A DNA stretch of 64,000 bases from Thysanoteuthis rhombus (lineage: Eukaryota; Mollusca; Cephalopoda; Oegopsida; Thysanoteuthidae). The DNA lies in NCBI GenBank assembly GCA_963457665.1, contig OY735222.1:38623581-38687580 (forward strand), read 5' to 3'. How positions within the stretch are numbered: position 1 is the first letter of the stretch; the number at the start of each line of letters is the position of its first letter. Below the pieces are notes generated by a model, which saw nothing but the letters and a program-made list of their open reading frames with translations, ran no database searches and was not told the origin of the DNA. This document shows positions 1 to 10,789 of the stretch, one piece after another. Position numbers and translations under genes: made by a program.

Positions 1-1429
1 ATGTTCAAAATACGATGCTTTTTGAGGCAAAAAGCAAAAGTTGATGGTTGAAATTATTCATTAACGCGTTGCTACCTTCCCAATTAGTATTGTAACTGTT
101 CCCAGGGTTGGGGTCAGTTGCAACCACTGACTACTTCCATTCAAGTAAATATTGTGAACAATATGTTTTATGTAATAATCTTTAAATGATATAGGTAATT
201 AGCAGATAGATTTAACTTTAATTTCAAGTCCAAATAGTCTCTGAACAACTGAGAAAAAGCTCAAAAGAGTTGCAAATGTCTCTAGTTTCCTCTATCCCAA
301 AGTTTATGTAACAGTATCTTATTTCCAAAGAATTTGTTCAATCATCATTTTTTTCTCCTCGATTCAAAACTCTAAATTTTGGCAAATTTCAGAATTATAT
401 AATGAATCTATACCTGTTTTAAAGTAGATTTGTTTTATTATAGTAGGGGTAACATCGAATATTTGGAGCCGTCAATGTGGGGCACGGAACATAAAAAGTC
501 AAGAACCACTGGTATAGATATTGAAAAAAAATTAATTGCGCTTTTCCCAAGCAGGGGCTGGGGTTCCAGACTCCTTGGACCTCCCGCTGGATCTGCGGCT
601 ACTATTTATTGATGTCATGTCTGTAGACACAACGGGTGAATTGAATTCGTAGGGAGAAGGATGCGCCTTCAATTCAGGCCTGAGAGAGCTTATCGTTAAG
701 CACAACTATCAAATAACCCACAAATCTTCCCAAGATGAAACCTAAAGAGATACATTATTCGACAACGACCCCCTCCTCTTTTTATTGCTCCCTATAGCCA
801 ACCGGTCGTCACAGCTATCTCACCTGAGTCGAGTGACCTGGGTTTTCACACTGCGGATTTGTATTGGTGTGTGTAAGGGACGTAGCATCACCTATTCTGG
901 GTGTAGTCGACCAGATGACCCATTTTCCAAACAAATACCTAAGAACGTTTTTCACTCTAACCTTAATCTCTATAGCACCCTTCTTTGGGTCTGGGGGGTG
1001 CGCTACGCCCACTCCAACCTCGCCTGACACATACAAATAAGAGCATTAGCATCGGTTTTGTTCCATAGAATTCAAGCAAACTCTCGGAATTATTAGCGCC
1101 ATTTAAAATCGTAATTACCAGCATAAAGGTCCGCATTAAGATAAAGCTCTATAATTATCTTTTCTATAAATGCTATCGGGAGATCAGTAACGCTACACTG
1201 TGCGTAAATTTCCATTGTTTTTACATTTGTCTTGTCAAAAGAAATACCTCCAAAATTAGTTTCACTTTAATCTTTTTAGCTATGGATACGCACTACACCT
1301 ATGGGCACCGAAGCATTACTTACCCTTACTGATAAATGGAATCATTGTGACGTCACATTATATATTTATAATATTTATCATAATACCTTGGAGGTGACCT
1401 TAGTAAATATGTATTATACTGCCTCGGTG
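1..1429. other. No gene recognised; AT-rich single-copy-looking DNA
   Basis: I find no protein, RNA or repeat here that matches anything else in the window. Two patches near 540-620 and 960-1030 are richer in GC, but the short open frames over them (about 60-80 codons) show no domain or motif. Confidence 0.5.
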
Positions 1430-1505
1430 CAGTAGCATAGTAAGGATTCTCGGCGTTCGGGGGCAAAGACAGCGCCCAGGGGCAAAGGTAGCACCTAGGG
1501 GTAAA
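1430..1505 (+). mobile_element. hAT-type transposon end fragment with short G-rich repeats
   Basis: The segment starts CAGTAGCATAGTAAGG and continues TTCTCGGCG, then runs of GGGGCAAA. The same order is seen reading inward on the minus strand from 41487 (CAGTGGCGTAGCAACAG, TTCTCGGC, repeated GGGGCAAAAA). CAGTGGCGTAGC is a common hAT terminal motif. Only one end is present, and it passes directly into a LINE 3' fragment. Confidence 0.55.
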
Positions 1506-1803
1506 TCATATGGATAAATGAAAAGACAGTGTATTACAGAGAAAAACAGGAATCAGAGATATCAAAGAATCCATCAGAAAACAAATGGCAATGGGTAGGA
1601 CCTGTTGCAAAAATGTCAGATTATCTCTGGACATCACGATACAATGTCGATCCCCAGGTATCATATGCGAAACTGTAGCTGACAAAAAAATGAGATAGAA
1701 GGACGAACTTGACAAGTTCAGGAAGTAGTGGCTCTGCGATGCCAATGACCGAGAGGCCTAACGAATCCTGGGAGGGGATGATGATGATGATGATGATGAT
1801 GGA
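1506..1803 (+). pseudogene. RTE-type LINE, 3' end fragment
   Basis: Broken reading frames give TGIRDIKESIRK, the degraded form of a segment read as TGVRDIIESIRKLKW in the copy at 33.9 kb. This is the region downstream of the reverse transcriptase in RTE-type LINE proteins. Frameshifts follow almost at once. The segment ends in a run of GATGAT, the tail shared by other copies of this LINE in the window. It is 5'-truncated and cannot code. Confidence 0.7.
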
Positions 1804-2121
1804 CCAGAGGAAATATAGCGCTTCTTCATACCTGTGCCCGTGGGTAACTGCTGCCTCTCAACGCCCTTTAGCTAATCATCTGCCTCGCTGTTGGGTAGTG
1901 ATTACTAAGCTTGTCCAACATACTATTATTACTTAGAAGTGTGCCTGATCATCACTGGGTGCCCCCACTTTGATCGACTCATGGCCAAACCAAGCCAGGC
2001 ATAATAAGTTCTATTTAGAATCTACCACGGTACGATGCTTAGTAAGATATTCACGCAGACTAATTCGTTAGTAATTGCTTTAGGTGATGAAAAAAAACAA
2101 ACAAACAAACAAACAAAAAAT
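1804..2121. other. No feature recognised
   Basis: This stretch lies between a LINE tail and a mariner remnant. I see no internal repeat and no similarity to other parts of the window. Confidence 0.4.
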
Positions 2122-2168
2122 TCATTTTTCTACATAATCTCCTTTATAGTCGATACACTCCAGTGGCG
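2122..2168 (-). pseudogene. Possible mariner transposase C-terminal fragment
   Basis: The minus strand reads PLECIDYKGDYVEK followed by a stop. Mariner transposases typically end in a W-x-KCI-x-x-x-G-x-Y-V/F-E motif. The match is short (14 residues) but keeps the order C-I, G-D-Y and the terminal stop. A chance match is possible, as nothing upstream is readable as transposase. Confidence 0.4.
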
Positions 2169-2279
2169 AATATTAATTATATAGATTATACAGTGAAAAT
2201 TTTAGATAAAAATTCAGCTAATTACTACGTGTCATGCTACGGACCTACTCATCCACTCTCATATAAAATATAACCCCTC

Positions 2280-2467
<188 letters not shown>

Positions 2468-2474
2468 TCAAGTT

Positions 2475-3120
2475 TTTTTCTTATCTTACTATTATTCAGA
2501 AAAATTCCGTCCATCAAACTCAAAAATGGCCAGAGCTATGACCACCAAATTTTCTGTGGTTATTAAGGGGACTCCCCCCCAAGCACAGTGACTTCGAAAC
2601 AGGGGTCAGTGGAGCACTGGGGATCCCTCAAATAATGCTGTGGGTCTGCAGCTGTTATTCCTCTGAACCTGACACTGCTATTCATGGGGCAGTGAAACAA
2701 CATCAATCATCACACATCTATCAATAAACATGATTATTGTACTCAGCCTTGTATCGTGTGTGATAATTCGAATACGTTGAATCTATTTAAATAGATATCA
2801 TTTTTATAAGTCAAAAATTGCCTTTTGTTGTTCATCGATTAGTCTGAAAAGTAGATGCCAAAATAGGGGTCCACCAGGTTATTCCTTTTTTTTAGAAGGG
2901 GTCCTAGAGTTTTCAAACTTTGGAAACCACTGCAGTAGGTTTTTGCGAGTTAGTTTTTGAAACTTAACAAAAGTTCCAAGTGAGAAGTGGGGATCAGTTT
3001 TCAATGAAAGTCTATACTAAATTGGTCCCTAATTTGTGTCCAGTACTATTCCTGCACACTAAGCAATTTACTATCGTACTATAATTCACTAAACGTCATA
3101 GGAAGTAGTGGCAGACGATC
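2475..3120 (+). repeat. Repeat N copy, split by a transposon insertion
   Basis: The left part (2515-2580, GGCCAGAGCTATGACCACCA and on) and the right part (2933-3060, AGGTTTTTGCGAGTTAG to CCCTAATTTGTGTCCAG) are collinear with the uninterrupted copies at 4.4-4.9 kb. In the copy at 4640 the same join reads GGGGAGCAGGTTTTTAG. The 347 bp between the parts is therefore an insertion. The right part shares a module of about 40 bp with SINE-like family B. Confidence 0.65.
2586..2932. mobile_element. hAT-like non-autonomous element
   Basis: It begins CAGTGACTTCGAAACAGGGG and ends CAAACTTTGGAAACCACTG, whose reverse complement is CAGTGGTTTCCAAAG. These resemble CAGTGGTT-type hAT termini. It interrupts repeat N, and the empty site is visible at 4640. 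No clear 8-bp target duplication remains, so superfamily assignment rests on the ends only. Confidence 0.5.
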
Positions 3121-3232
3121 TGTTAGCAGAGCAGAAAATAGACTCAGCGACTTCCCAAAGAACCCTGTCTTTTATTAACATTAACCCCCTTTATTTCTAT
3201 TGATGTTCGGACCATCCTCATCTTGTCCACCT

Positions 3233-3306
3233 GGACACATAGCGCACTGGTTACAGCATCAGACAAATTACTGTAAAGTAATCTGACGGTTCTAGGTTCG
3301 CGTGTG
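3233..3306 (+). other. tRNA-like SINE head
   Basis: TAGCGCACTGGTTACAGC fits an internal A box (TRGYNNANNGG). About 48 bases on, GGTTCTAGGTTCGC resembles a B box with an altered 3' half. No seven-base acceptor stem can be drawn, so it is a SINE-type RNA polymerase III promoter remnant and not a working tRNA gene. Confidence 0.5.
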
Positions 3307-3415
3307 AGACAATATAACAATACTACTAATGCTAAAAGGGGAGTACGGTCAAAATACCCCCGTCGGATAAATAAAGGGTTCGGTTCGTTACTTCCCCAAA
3401 TCTACCAGATGATAC

Positions 3416-3454
3416 CTGACGAAGGCCGTAGAGTGCAACGGCCGAAACGTTGTA
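3416..3454 (+). ncRNA. Hammerhead-ribozyme-like core
   Basis: The order is CTGACGA (fits invariant CUGANGA), a 6-bp perfect stem II GGCCGT/ACGGCC with an 8-base loop, then GAAAC. GTTGTA follows and can form a 2-bp stem III (AC/GU) with loop GUU, placing a GUA cleavage triplet. This is the minimal type I layout reported for Penelope-associated hammerheads. I could not draw a convincing stem I, so activity as a monomer is doubtful. Confidence 0.5.
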
Positions 3455-3539
3455 TGAAAAACAACCAAGATGAGGATGATCCGAATATCAATAGAAATAA
3501 TAATAATACTTCATCTCAAAAATTCTGAGATATACTAAT

Positions 3540-4399
3540 TAACCCCTTTTTTTCAACATCATGTCCCTCTTGACGCAAGTTGTAAGTTCTAAGAACGGGG
3601 AAATTTTTGTGTTAAAATTAGATTTGAATCGGTTGATGTTTGTAAGGAATCAAGTGATAGGGTGTGAAAAGAGAAAGAAAATGAAATTGTTTTTTTTTAA
3701 GGTTACAGTACTTCATATGATTCCTTTAAAAAAGGCAAATCCAGAGATAAGTAAGAAAGAAAGAAAGAAAGGATAGAGAAAGAGATTAAACAGTGTTTGT
3801 AACTTCATATATCTCAGAATGATACTCTCTTTTGCCAATACACCACATTGCATTTTGGACGATATTTTTCCTTTTATTTTCGATTCAGTCATTATTTTTT
3901 TCTTGTTTCGGATGTATGAACAGGAATCAACTTGAAAAATCAATTGGAAACGAATATTTTTTAATAACATTAATATTTTTATGATAGAAACAAATGTTGA
4001 CATATTTTGCCAAATACTGTTGAAAATCGTATCTCCAACGTCGTAGGTTTTGAACTGAGTCTGTCCTTTTTCTTGTTTGGGGTATTAGACCTTCTCCCCG
4101 CCCCTTTTAAAAAAAACGAAAACCCCCTTTAATAGGCAATAGTCCCCTCTTTCAGATACCAGCATTCCCTTTTTATGATCATTAAGCCCCCTTTTTAACA
4201 TTAGCCCCGCTTCTGTAACATAAGTTGGGTAAAATATCATACAGGGAATTGAATTACACCGCTTGGAGTGTTCATCGCCTAAAATTTCACTAGTAGCAAA
4301 TTTCCAATAATTATACGAAATACTTCTTTTATGTGAAGCCCAGGCAAAGACAGCTAATGCTGGAGCTGGCATAAAGGATCTACTTTACTTCACTAAATT
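3540..4399. other. No gene; C-run patch at 4085-4210
   Basis: The stretch is AT-rich. Between 4085 and 4210 short C runs recur beside T runs (CCCCTTTT, CCCCCTTT, CCCCCTTTTTAA), like a very degenerate short-period repeat. The 95-96-codon frames on the minus strand show no domain. Confidence 0.4.
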
Positions 4400-4930
4400 A
4401 AACATTATCCAATTTCCATCTACCTATTCTATTAATTTTTTTGACAGCAATTTACTACACCCGGATATGTAAATTCATGCTAAATTGGTTTCCTCGTTTG
4501 TGACCGGAGGCTTACTCGCTTTCATATAGATTTACTATCTTATTACTATAATTCAGCAAATATTTATGCGTCGGCCCATGATGGTAAAACTTGGGAACAG
4601 CCAGAGCTATGACAATCAAATTTCCTGTTGTTATTGATGGGGAGCAGGTTTTTAGTAAGTTAGTTCTGAAAGATTTTGGTGGTTCAGTTTTCAATGTAAA
4701 TTCATGCTAAATTTGCTCCTTAGTTTGTGTCAGACACCAGTCATGCTTACCTAAAAATGTACAGTCTTACTAATATGCGCCTGTCCATTTGTGTTAACAT
4801 AACTCTTGGACGGCTAGAGCTATGACTATCAATTTTTTCATGGTTACTTATGGGACCCGAGCATGTTTATCGTATATTAGTTTTTGCAAATTTAAAATAG
4901 ATAATACGAGGTCTGCGTTCACACTCTCAC
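4400..4930 (+). repeat. Repeat N, two tandem copies (period about 228 bp)
   Basis: GTAAATTCATGCTAAATT occurs at about 4469 and 4697. CAGAGCTATGAC occurs at about 4602 and, within GGCTAGAGCTATGAC, at about 4811. The order of modules is the same in both units and in the split copy at 2.48-3.12 kb. There is no coding potential. Confidence 0.6.
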
Positions 4931-5559
4931 TGATGATAATGCTCTGTTATATCTATCAATACAATACTAAAAATCTGGTTCTTGTAATGTGTATGGGACA
5001 TCCAATGGTTAAAATCAAGGTTCTCCCACCAAACAAACAAAAAACAAAACAATTTTGATCTCTTATTAAGACCAACAGCCCCATTTAAGCGTTCTCCGGA
5101 AACTGGCTGGAAACACCAACCGTAGGCGAGTATTTCAGCTGGTATAAATAACTAACGATTTATTTTAAGGTAAGATTCTATCGGGCCAAATTATGAAATC
5201 TCATCTTTGTCGACTGCTCCCCGGATGTCAACTGCATGGAGAGTTTTGGTAAAACGATTTCAAGATTTTCGCTAATTGGCTTACACCTCCACAAAGAACG
5301 CCCTGAAAGGAAGTCTAGCGATTTTCCAAGTTGTCAGAATTTGGTCTGTTCAGTTTACCTAACTCCATGATTAGTCATACACTAAGAGGATTCGGTTTCC
5401 TTTCTGGAAACGAAACACGGGAAGGAACAAGGCGTAGATTAGATGGCGTAGGTGTCATCAGGACTGTGGCAAAAACAAATTCTCTTGGCCAGCGTCTCTA
5501 AAAGAATACAGGTATCCCATCTTTTGAAAGTTCGCTTTACGCCACCTTTTCGCTTTTAC
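4931..5559. other. No feature recognised
   Basis: No repeat partner, motif or open frame of interest was seen between the tandem N copies and repeat E. Confidence 0.4.
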
Positions 5560-5800
5560 AAAGTGAAATAGTGTTCAGTGTTTGTTTTGCAGCAAGCCTT
5601 TATAGAGGCAACGCACACCCTCTTCTTTTCTCTACCGCAGCCCAGTCTCCTGCACCTTTTACAACTCAGCCTAACTTGCCATCATCAATTTTGTAGGTCT
5701 TTGAACGGTTAGTTTTTTTCTAATTTAGATAATGGTAATTGCCTCTTCGTATTACACCATTTCGGTTTATAGAAATTCTGCACTTCCGAATAGTGGGGGC
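5560..5800 (+). repeat. Dispersed repeat E, copy 1
   Basis: This shares ordered modules with 25495-25720, 54125-54310 (plus) and 57840-58060 (minus): AGAGGCAACGCACACCCTCT, then CTCAGCCTAACTTGCCATCA, then a GGTCTTTGAACGGTTAG-like segment. The 66-codon frame at 5732-5932 covers its 3' flank and has no recognisable domain. Confidence 0.55.
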
Positions 5801-5959
5801 AAGGTGTACTCTCTGTTAATAAATTCCGATTCCGAAGAGAAAATTCTGTTCGAGAAGTCAAAGAAAGGAATCAATCAGATAATTATGTACCAGGATGCCA
5901 CATGCGTAATACATTTTGTTTTTAAATTGTAAGATGATAAGGAAGGGGGTGCTATTGGA

Positions 5960-6110
5960 GTAGCGGTAACAGCGCAGACAATGGAATCGGTGACTCAAGT
6001 TCAAACTACAGCCGTTGCTGTTTATGTTCCCTTCCCACTAATATCCTTGGGGAAGTCATGAATCTATCTCTCAGCTATGGGTAAAATAACAACTAAATCA
6101 AAATAAAGGA
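5960..6110 (+). repeat. Dispersed repeat L, copy 1
   Basis: AATCGGTGACTCAAGTTC and, about 90 bases on, CAGCTATGGGTAAAATA match, in the same order, AATCGACGAATCAAGTTC and CAGCCATGGGTAAAATA at 42.7-42.87 kb. Confidence 0.5.
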
Positions 6111-6349
6111 GTAGAGCCCCCCCCCCCCTCGACGGTCTGATGCCTGATTTGACGCCATTTCGACAGCTCCTACAACCAAGCTGATGCCAGACGTATCGGT
6201 ATCTGCTTTCCTCTGGACTACATCAGCGAGGCAGGGGTAGGGAATTCCAACTACTAGGTATCCAAGGCTCTCCTGGTATGCGCCCCGGAGTGGACGTTCC
6301 ATTGTCTGTTAAGACAGAACGGAGGCTCTTCAAGGTGAAGGATGATATA

Positions 6350-6968
6350 AACAATGAAAAACAGTAAATATTTATTCGAAAGTACGACCCTTTTTCTCAT
6401 ACAATCTTCTGATGATTATGTACCCTCTCTACAAAATTATTTAGGTTTACTGGCCACGAGTACAGTAAAAGCAGGAATTATCACCTCTCTCTCATTGAAT
6501 TTTTTTATTTCAGATATAAAGTTCCGAATGCTTGAGTAAATGATGCTGTAAGATTTCATATTCCAATTCTCTAAGCTTACGTACAATCCACTGAGAGAAA
6601 TAGGGTCGGACGCTATCATGGAGCATTTCATTCAGTTCATGTGGGACCCATTTTCCCAAATTTTTAACTGCCTCAAGATGACGTGGTATGATTACTATTG
6701 GAGCCCTGGGGTCTCAAGGAAGGACCCTAACCGTTGATGATGTGTGGCTCGCCATTGCAGTCAATAATTCTTCAACAGGTTTAGGTCACCCAAGAGGTTT
6801 ATTATCGGTATCTATATTTCTAGACCTAAAACTATTGAACCAATGCTGAACAGTTCGCACTACAGAAGTGTTCCCTCCGAATGCTTTGTGGGTGTCACTG
6901 GGAGCTTCGGCAGCATTATGTCCTGATTTGAATCCGTACTTGAAAATAAGTCTCAGTAGACATAATTG
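6350..6968 (-). pseudogene. Decayed mariner transposase with internal deletion
   Basis: On the minus strand one frame (about 6968 to 6510) reads as mariner transposase with only two in-frame TGA codons. It contains a helix-turn-helix region with RTVQHWFNSFRSRN (about 6817-6858) followed by NKPLG-stop-PKP where intact proteins have GRPKP. Next come HLEAVKNLGKWVPHELNE, then LHDSVRPYFSQWIVRKLREL. The last matches the second catalytic Asp region (HDNARPH) and the following helix. About 100 residues holding the first catalytic Asp (TGDE region) are missing between WVPHELNE and LHDS. A frameshift then gives AFTVLVASKPK, the C-terminal region. Terminal inverted repeats were not located. It encodes no working enzyme. 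Confidence 0.85.
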
Positions 6969-8130
6969 TTAACAAGGGTTCAAAAATATTCAATAACAAC
7001 GGATCATACTTGATCTATATTTAATATAAAAAAATGTAAAACTTTCCTTTTTATCATTCTTCTTTATAATGCAAAAAATGAGTAACAAAAAATACCTCTT
7101 TATGAAAAAGATTCCAGGTTGAAATGAATGTAAGTTTTGCCCCGTATGTTTAACAAATCCTAATTGTAAATTTAAGGGTCATATCAACAGCTGGATGCAA
7201 ATGGAGATGGAATTACACTTCATGATAGAAGTAGAAGGAAATCAAAAAAGTATATACCAGCGTGCAACTATTTTCGTTCGTTAAGCCGTAAAAAATTTCG
7301 TTATAGTCTTTAATATCTAGAGAGGACGTAGATCAAAATACTAACACTTGAGCGTATACTTGACATTTACATAAGCTGACTATTTTTTTCAAAAAACAAG
7401 GGATGTCTCCTGAATGATGAATTTCATCTATAAACATTGCGAAAAAAAAGTGACGTGCATGACAGCTACGAAAAACGTCGAAAGTACCCTAATATTAATA
7501 TTAGGTGAGCATAGGAGTTCGTTCTGTTTTTGTCGTTTGATGGCATTAGGAGTGTTAAGTTTTCCAAATAATCAAATCAAGCGTTGAAAATCATGCTTGC
7601 TTATGTTAGCCGATTTGATATGTAACTTCCACTTGAGGTGAACGAAAAGACCTACCGGACCGAATTCAATGTTCCGTTTTTAGAGAGAAATGAACCGCAG
7701 CTAACCGTGCCTAAGACTGATCTTCATCCGAAGGAAGTGATACTATGAATATGGTGCGAGTGAAAGGGCGTCCACATTCATTAGCTCCTTCCAGAGAACC
7801 AAACGATTCATTCGTATAATCACTGTTTCGAATTAAACCAACTGAAGGTAGCAATCGATGGAATGCGTTCACCCAGAGTCAGTCAAGAGAAAATCGCAAT
7901 ATCTCATCAGAATAACGCTAGACCGCATATTTCTTTAGTGATGGAGAAGTTTTCATTTATCCGGCATATTCAGTGGATATTGCACCTTTGGATTCCCATG
8001 TCAATTCCCTGGATGACTGCAAAGGGAATTTAGGGCAATTCTCTGTTGAAAAAGATGAAGAATTCTTGGAGAATAGCATTATGAAGGTATCTGAAAGAAG
8101 ACAGAAGATAGAGGAACAAAAAGGGCTGTG
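6969..8130. other. No feature recognised
   Basis: I searched upstream of the mariner remnant for its terminus and found none. The stretch has no internal repeats and no long frame. Confidence 0.4.
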
Positions 8131-8134
8131 CAAT

Positions 8135-8510
8135 GAAGGTAATGTCTAATTTATCAGAAACCGTCAACCAAAACTGTCACCAAATTTCAACCTAGGTTTT
8201 TCCAGTTTTCCAGATGGTCCGGCTGGTTGACTATTTATATATGCACCACGAGAACAGACAGTACCAGTAGAAATAAAGCACAGGAATTATTCAACATTGA
8301 CTCCTTACTAAGCCTAGAAAAAATGCGTTTTTGTTTTTTTTAATTCCCTACCTAAACTGGTGAAGAGGTTCAACTTGCAATGCAAGTTTATGCCAGATTG
8401 ATTCCTTAATTCATGCCCAGCAGCTTTTTTTTTGTTTTTTTTTCTTGAAAAATCAGATTTTTTGGGTGATCATTTCTCGACAATGTTTGTTTTTGTGTAT
8501 ACGTGGTAAT
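8135..8510 (-). mobile_element. SINE-like family B copy
   Basis: Read on the minus strand it holds the B modules: a low-complexity join, GCATAAACTTGCATTGCAAG-like sequence, then the GACCATCTGGAAAACTGG module and the GACAGTTTTGGTTGACGGTT end. A second B copy in the same orientation starts 65 bp away. Confidence 0.55.
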
Positions 8511-8574
8511 CTGACAAAATGGTGATTTGACAATTTGAAGATGAAAAAAAAACAATTGCTACATCTCAAAATCA

Positions 8575-9035
8575 TGACGGGGCAGGCTTAATGCATTTCG
8601 TTGGTCCCTCTAACATTTCCAAAAGCAAATGCAGCGATCCAGGAAACTGTTACATGTTTACATATCATACGTACAGGCTGCATCAATGGAGCTAGAGGGC
8701 TGAACATTTAAACATTTACTCCTTATCATGTCCATGAAAACTTTTTTTTTTTTTTTTCGAAAATCCCCCACAGGTTTTTAAACGGGGTTCAATTTACAAC
8801 GTAGGTTCATGCGAAATTGATCCCTTGGTTTTTCCCCGCCTGTTTGTTTTTTGTTTTTTTTTTTAATTAAGAATTTTTTTAGTGATTAATGCCCAACAAA
8901 AGACGAGAGGAGTTACCTATTGATTGATCACCTTTTTTCCCCATTTTTTATTTGATCTTCCCCAACACGGCTTGCTGCCAGAAGACGTTGGTCACACAGC
9001 GGTTTCTATTGAGTGACTAACCAGACATATCTTTA
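8575..9035 (-). mobile_element. SINE-like family B copy, near complete
   Basis: Minus-strand order: GTGACCAACGTCTTCTGGCA, GATCAATCAATAGG, a T/A-rich join, ATGAACCTACGTTGTAAATT, TAGCTCCATTGATGCAGCC and CTGTACGTATGATATG. TAGCTCCATTGATGCAG resembles a tRNA A box with one extra base. Full units appear to be about 430 bp. Confidence 0.6.
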
Positions 9036-9126
9036 AAAAAGATTTAAGAAACAGAACGAATGTTTTGCGCTTTCCTGTGGCCTTTTTTAAAAGACGTGTT
9101 GGAAACTTAGAGAAAGTTCGTCCTGT

Positions 9127-9135
9127 GTGTATGTA

Positions 9136-9178
<43 letters not shown>

Positions 9179-9183
9179 GTGTG
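9127..9183. repeat. (GT)n microsatellite
   Basis: GTATGTATGTATGT passes into about 50 bp of GT with one GC interruption. Confidence 0.95.
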
Positions 9184-9937
9184 TCTTTTGCTATTTGTTC
9201 GTTAGTATTGTGTAGAAATGATTGATGATATTCCCAGCAGAAATTGCGACTGATCAGTTCCCATTCTTTGTTTAATTAAAACAATGTCGGAATAAATGGA
9301 GTTATACAAGGACTCCATTTTCCCACTCGACCAACTGCTTTTTTTTTGTAGAAAACACAAAAGAGTTCTAAAAAAGGAACATAAATTCAACATTGTTTGC
9401 CGTCATGAGATACAATGTCACGATCTTTGATAAGACATTATCTCGTGGCCAAAACAATGTAACTTTGTTGCGAACTCATTTCGAAAGCATGCCATTGTCA
9501 TCTGACTCGACCTCTCGTGAATGGACCAATCAATAAAGACGATGACGTCCACTCCCACGCGAAATTCTGTAAAACACAAACGCACGAGCACATGCGCTTA
9601 CAGCCCTGCCCAAGCCCACGCCCACACGAGCATAGGTATTTACTGCATCTGATTTAGTATGATCCAAGGCTACAGGTTTAGGAGCACTCAGTAAGGATCG
9701 ATGACTACCCGATCAAAACACTCGTCGTATTCGGCCTTGAAGCGGGTGGTCATTTATTCCTGGTAGCAAAACCAGATTCCACAAGCATGAGTGTGTAGTT
9801 GGCGTTCCAATAAATATCAATACTTTTGCACAACATTAACATTCTGTACATGATCATAAAAAGGTCAATAATTACACTGAGTGTATACAAAAAAAAAAAG
9901 ATAGTTTCAAAACTGCGTTAAAGCAAATGTATTAAGT
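9184..9937. other. No feature recognised
   Basis: This is mixed-composition DNA between a GT tract and the family H element. A somewhat C-rich patch at 9540-9640 has no repeat structure. Confidence 0.4.
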
Positions 9938-10409
9938 ATACTGACACTCACGATGTGCAGTTTTGTAGAGAAACGTTTGAAGCTTACTACTGCAACTTAC
10001 TATTGCTCGGTGTACATTTCCTATTTGTATGATGGATATTTTTTTTATCTTTTTTACTTCTTAAAAACCTCGTGTCAGCGCCACCAGATCCACCATTTAG
10101 CCTATAATCTTGTCAAGTCACACGAGTACTTCACTAGAAATCTTTTTACTACCTGAAACATTATGTCAACGCTACCAGACATATTTGCCCTAGAACCTTG
10201 CAAATTCGTTCGAGTACTCCACTAGACATCTTCTGAAATCAGTTTTTTTTTTCTTGTCGAATTCTATTTTTCTATTGGGATAATTTTTTCTTTGTTTCAT
10301 CTCTTTCAATCTTGTACTGACGCTACCGAACATACCTTTTGGTGAGGAGCCTTGCAGTATTAGACTACAAGTGTTTCTCTACAAATCTGTGCATTGTGGT
10401 TGTCAGTAT
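9938..10409. mobile_element. Long-TIR element H with internal triplicate
   Basis: Terminal inverted repeats of 42 bp (9938-9979 and 10368-10409) match at about 34 of 42 positions. Each contains TTTGTAGAGAAAC. Between them a module of the form TGTCAGCGCYACCAGA ... CCTTGCAA/CTTGTC ... CGAGTACTYCACTAGA recurs at about 10070, 10165 and 10315, with decreasing completeness. No transposase-like frame is present, so it looks like a non-autonomous DNA transposon of unknown superfamily. Confidence 0.55.
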
Positions 10410-10429
10410 CTTAGATAATTTTGATTTGT

Positions 10430-10650
10430 TACATTTTTCTTTGGTAGCAAGAAAGAAAGGGGCAGTCCTTAAAAAAACGGTAGAAGTGGAAGCAATCTCT
10501 TGAGTAAAATGAAGCTTTGTGCTCAGAATAAGTAAGCAGTTCTCTAAGTCATGGTCCAAAAACTTTCCACAATCATTAATCATGCATCTTTGAAAATTTT
10601 CCCAAGATGCAACGTTGTTTCTGAGCAGATCCAATGTTTTATTTCTGCTG
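10430..10650 (-). repeat. Repeat I, copy 1 (protein-like segment)
   Basis: The minus strand is open for 89 codons (10365-10634) and includes ASWENFQRCMINDCGKFLD. The copy at 11770-11985 reads ASLEDFQRCMTNDCGNLLD at the same place. The two diverge by indels elsewhere. The frame overlaps the right TIR of element H. I do not recognise the protein; it may be a remnant of an unidentified transposon gene. Confidence 0.5.
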
Positions 10651-10656
10651 ATGTTT

Positions 10657-10710
10657 GTAATATCTATCTATCTATCTATCTATTTGTCTATCTATCTATC
10701 TATCTATTTG

Positions 10711-10749
<39 letters not shown>

Positions 10750-10768
10750 GTCTATCCATCCATCTAAT
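10657..10768. repeat. (TATC)n microsatellite
   Basis: About 27 TATC units with TGTC variants at 10684, 10708 and 10748 and a CATC end. Confidence 0.96.
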
Positions 10769-10789
10769 GTATACAGGGCCGTTATAAAG

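Larger units (their letters stand above)
3193..3498 (+). mobile_element. Inverted-repeat element with tRNA-like head and ribozyme-like core
   Basis: Two 33-bp arms (3193-3225 and 3466-3498) are reverse complements with about three mismatches. Between them lie a tRNA-like segment (3233-3306) and a hammerhead-like core (3416-3454). The locus at 15037-15184 has matching arm sequence and the same core but a shorter loop with no tRNA-like part. The core followed by GAAACGTTGTAT resembles the terminal region of Penelope-like elements, some of which are known to carry hammerhead motifs. Whether this is a Penelope end, a SINE or a retrozyme-like unit is open. Confidence 0.55.
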
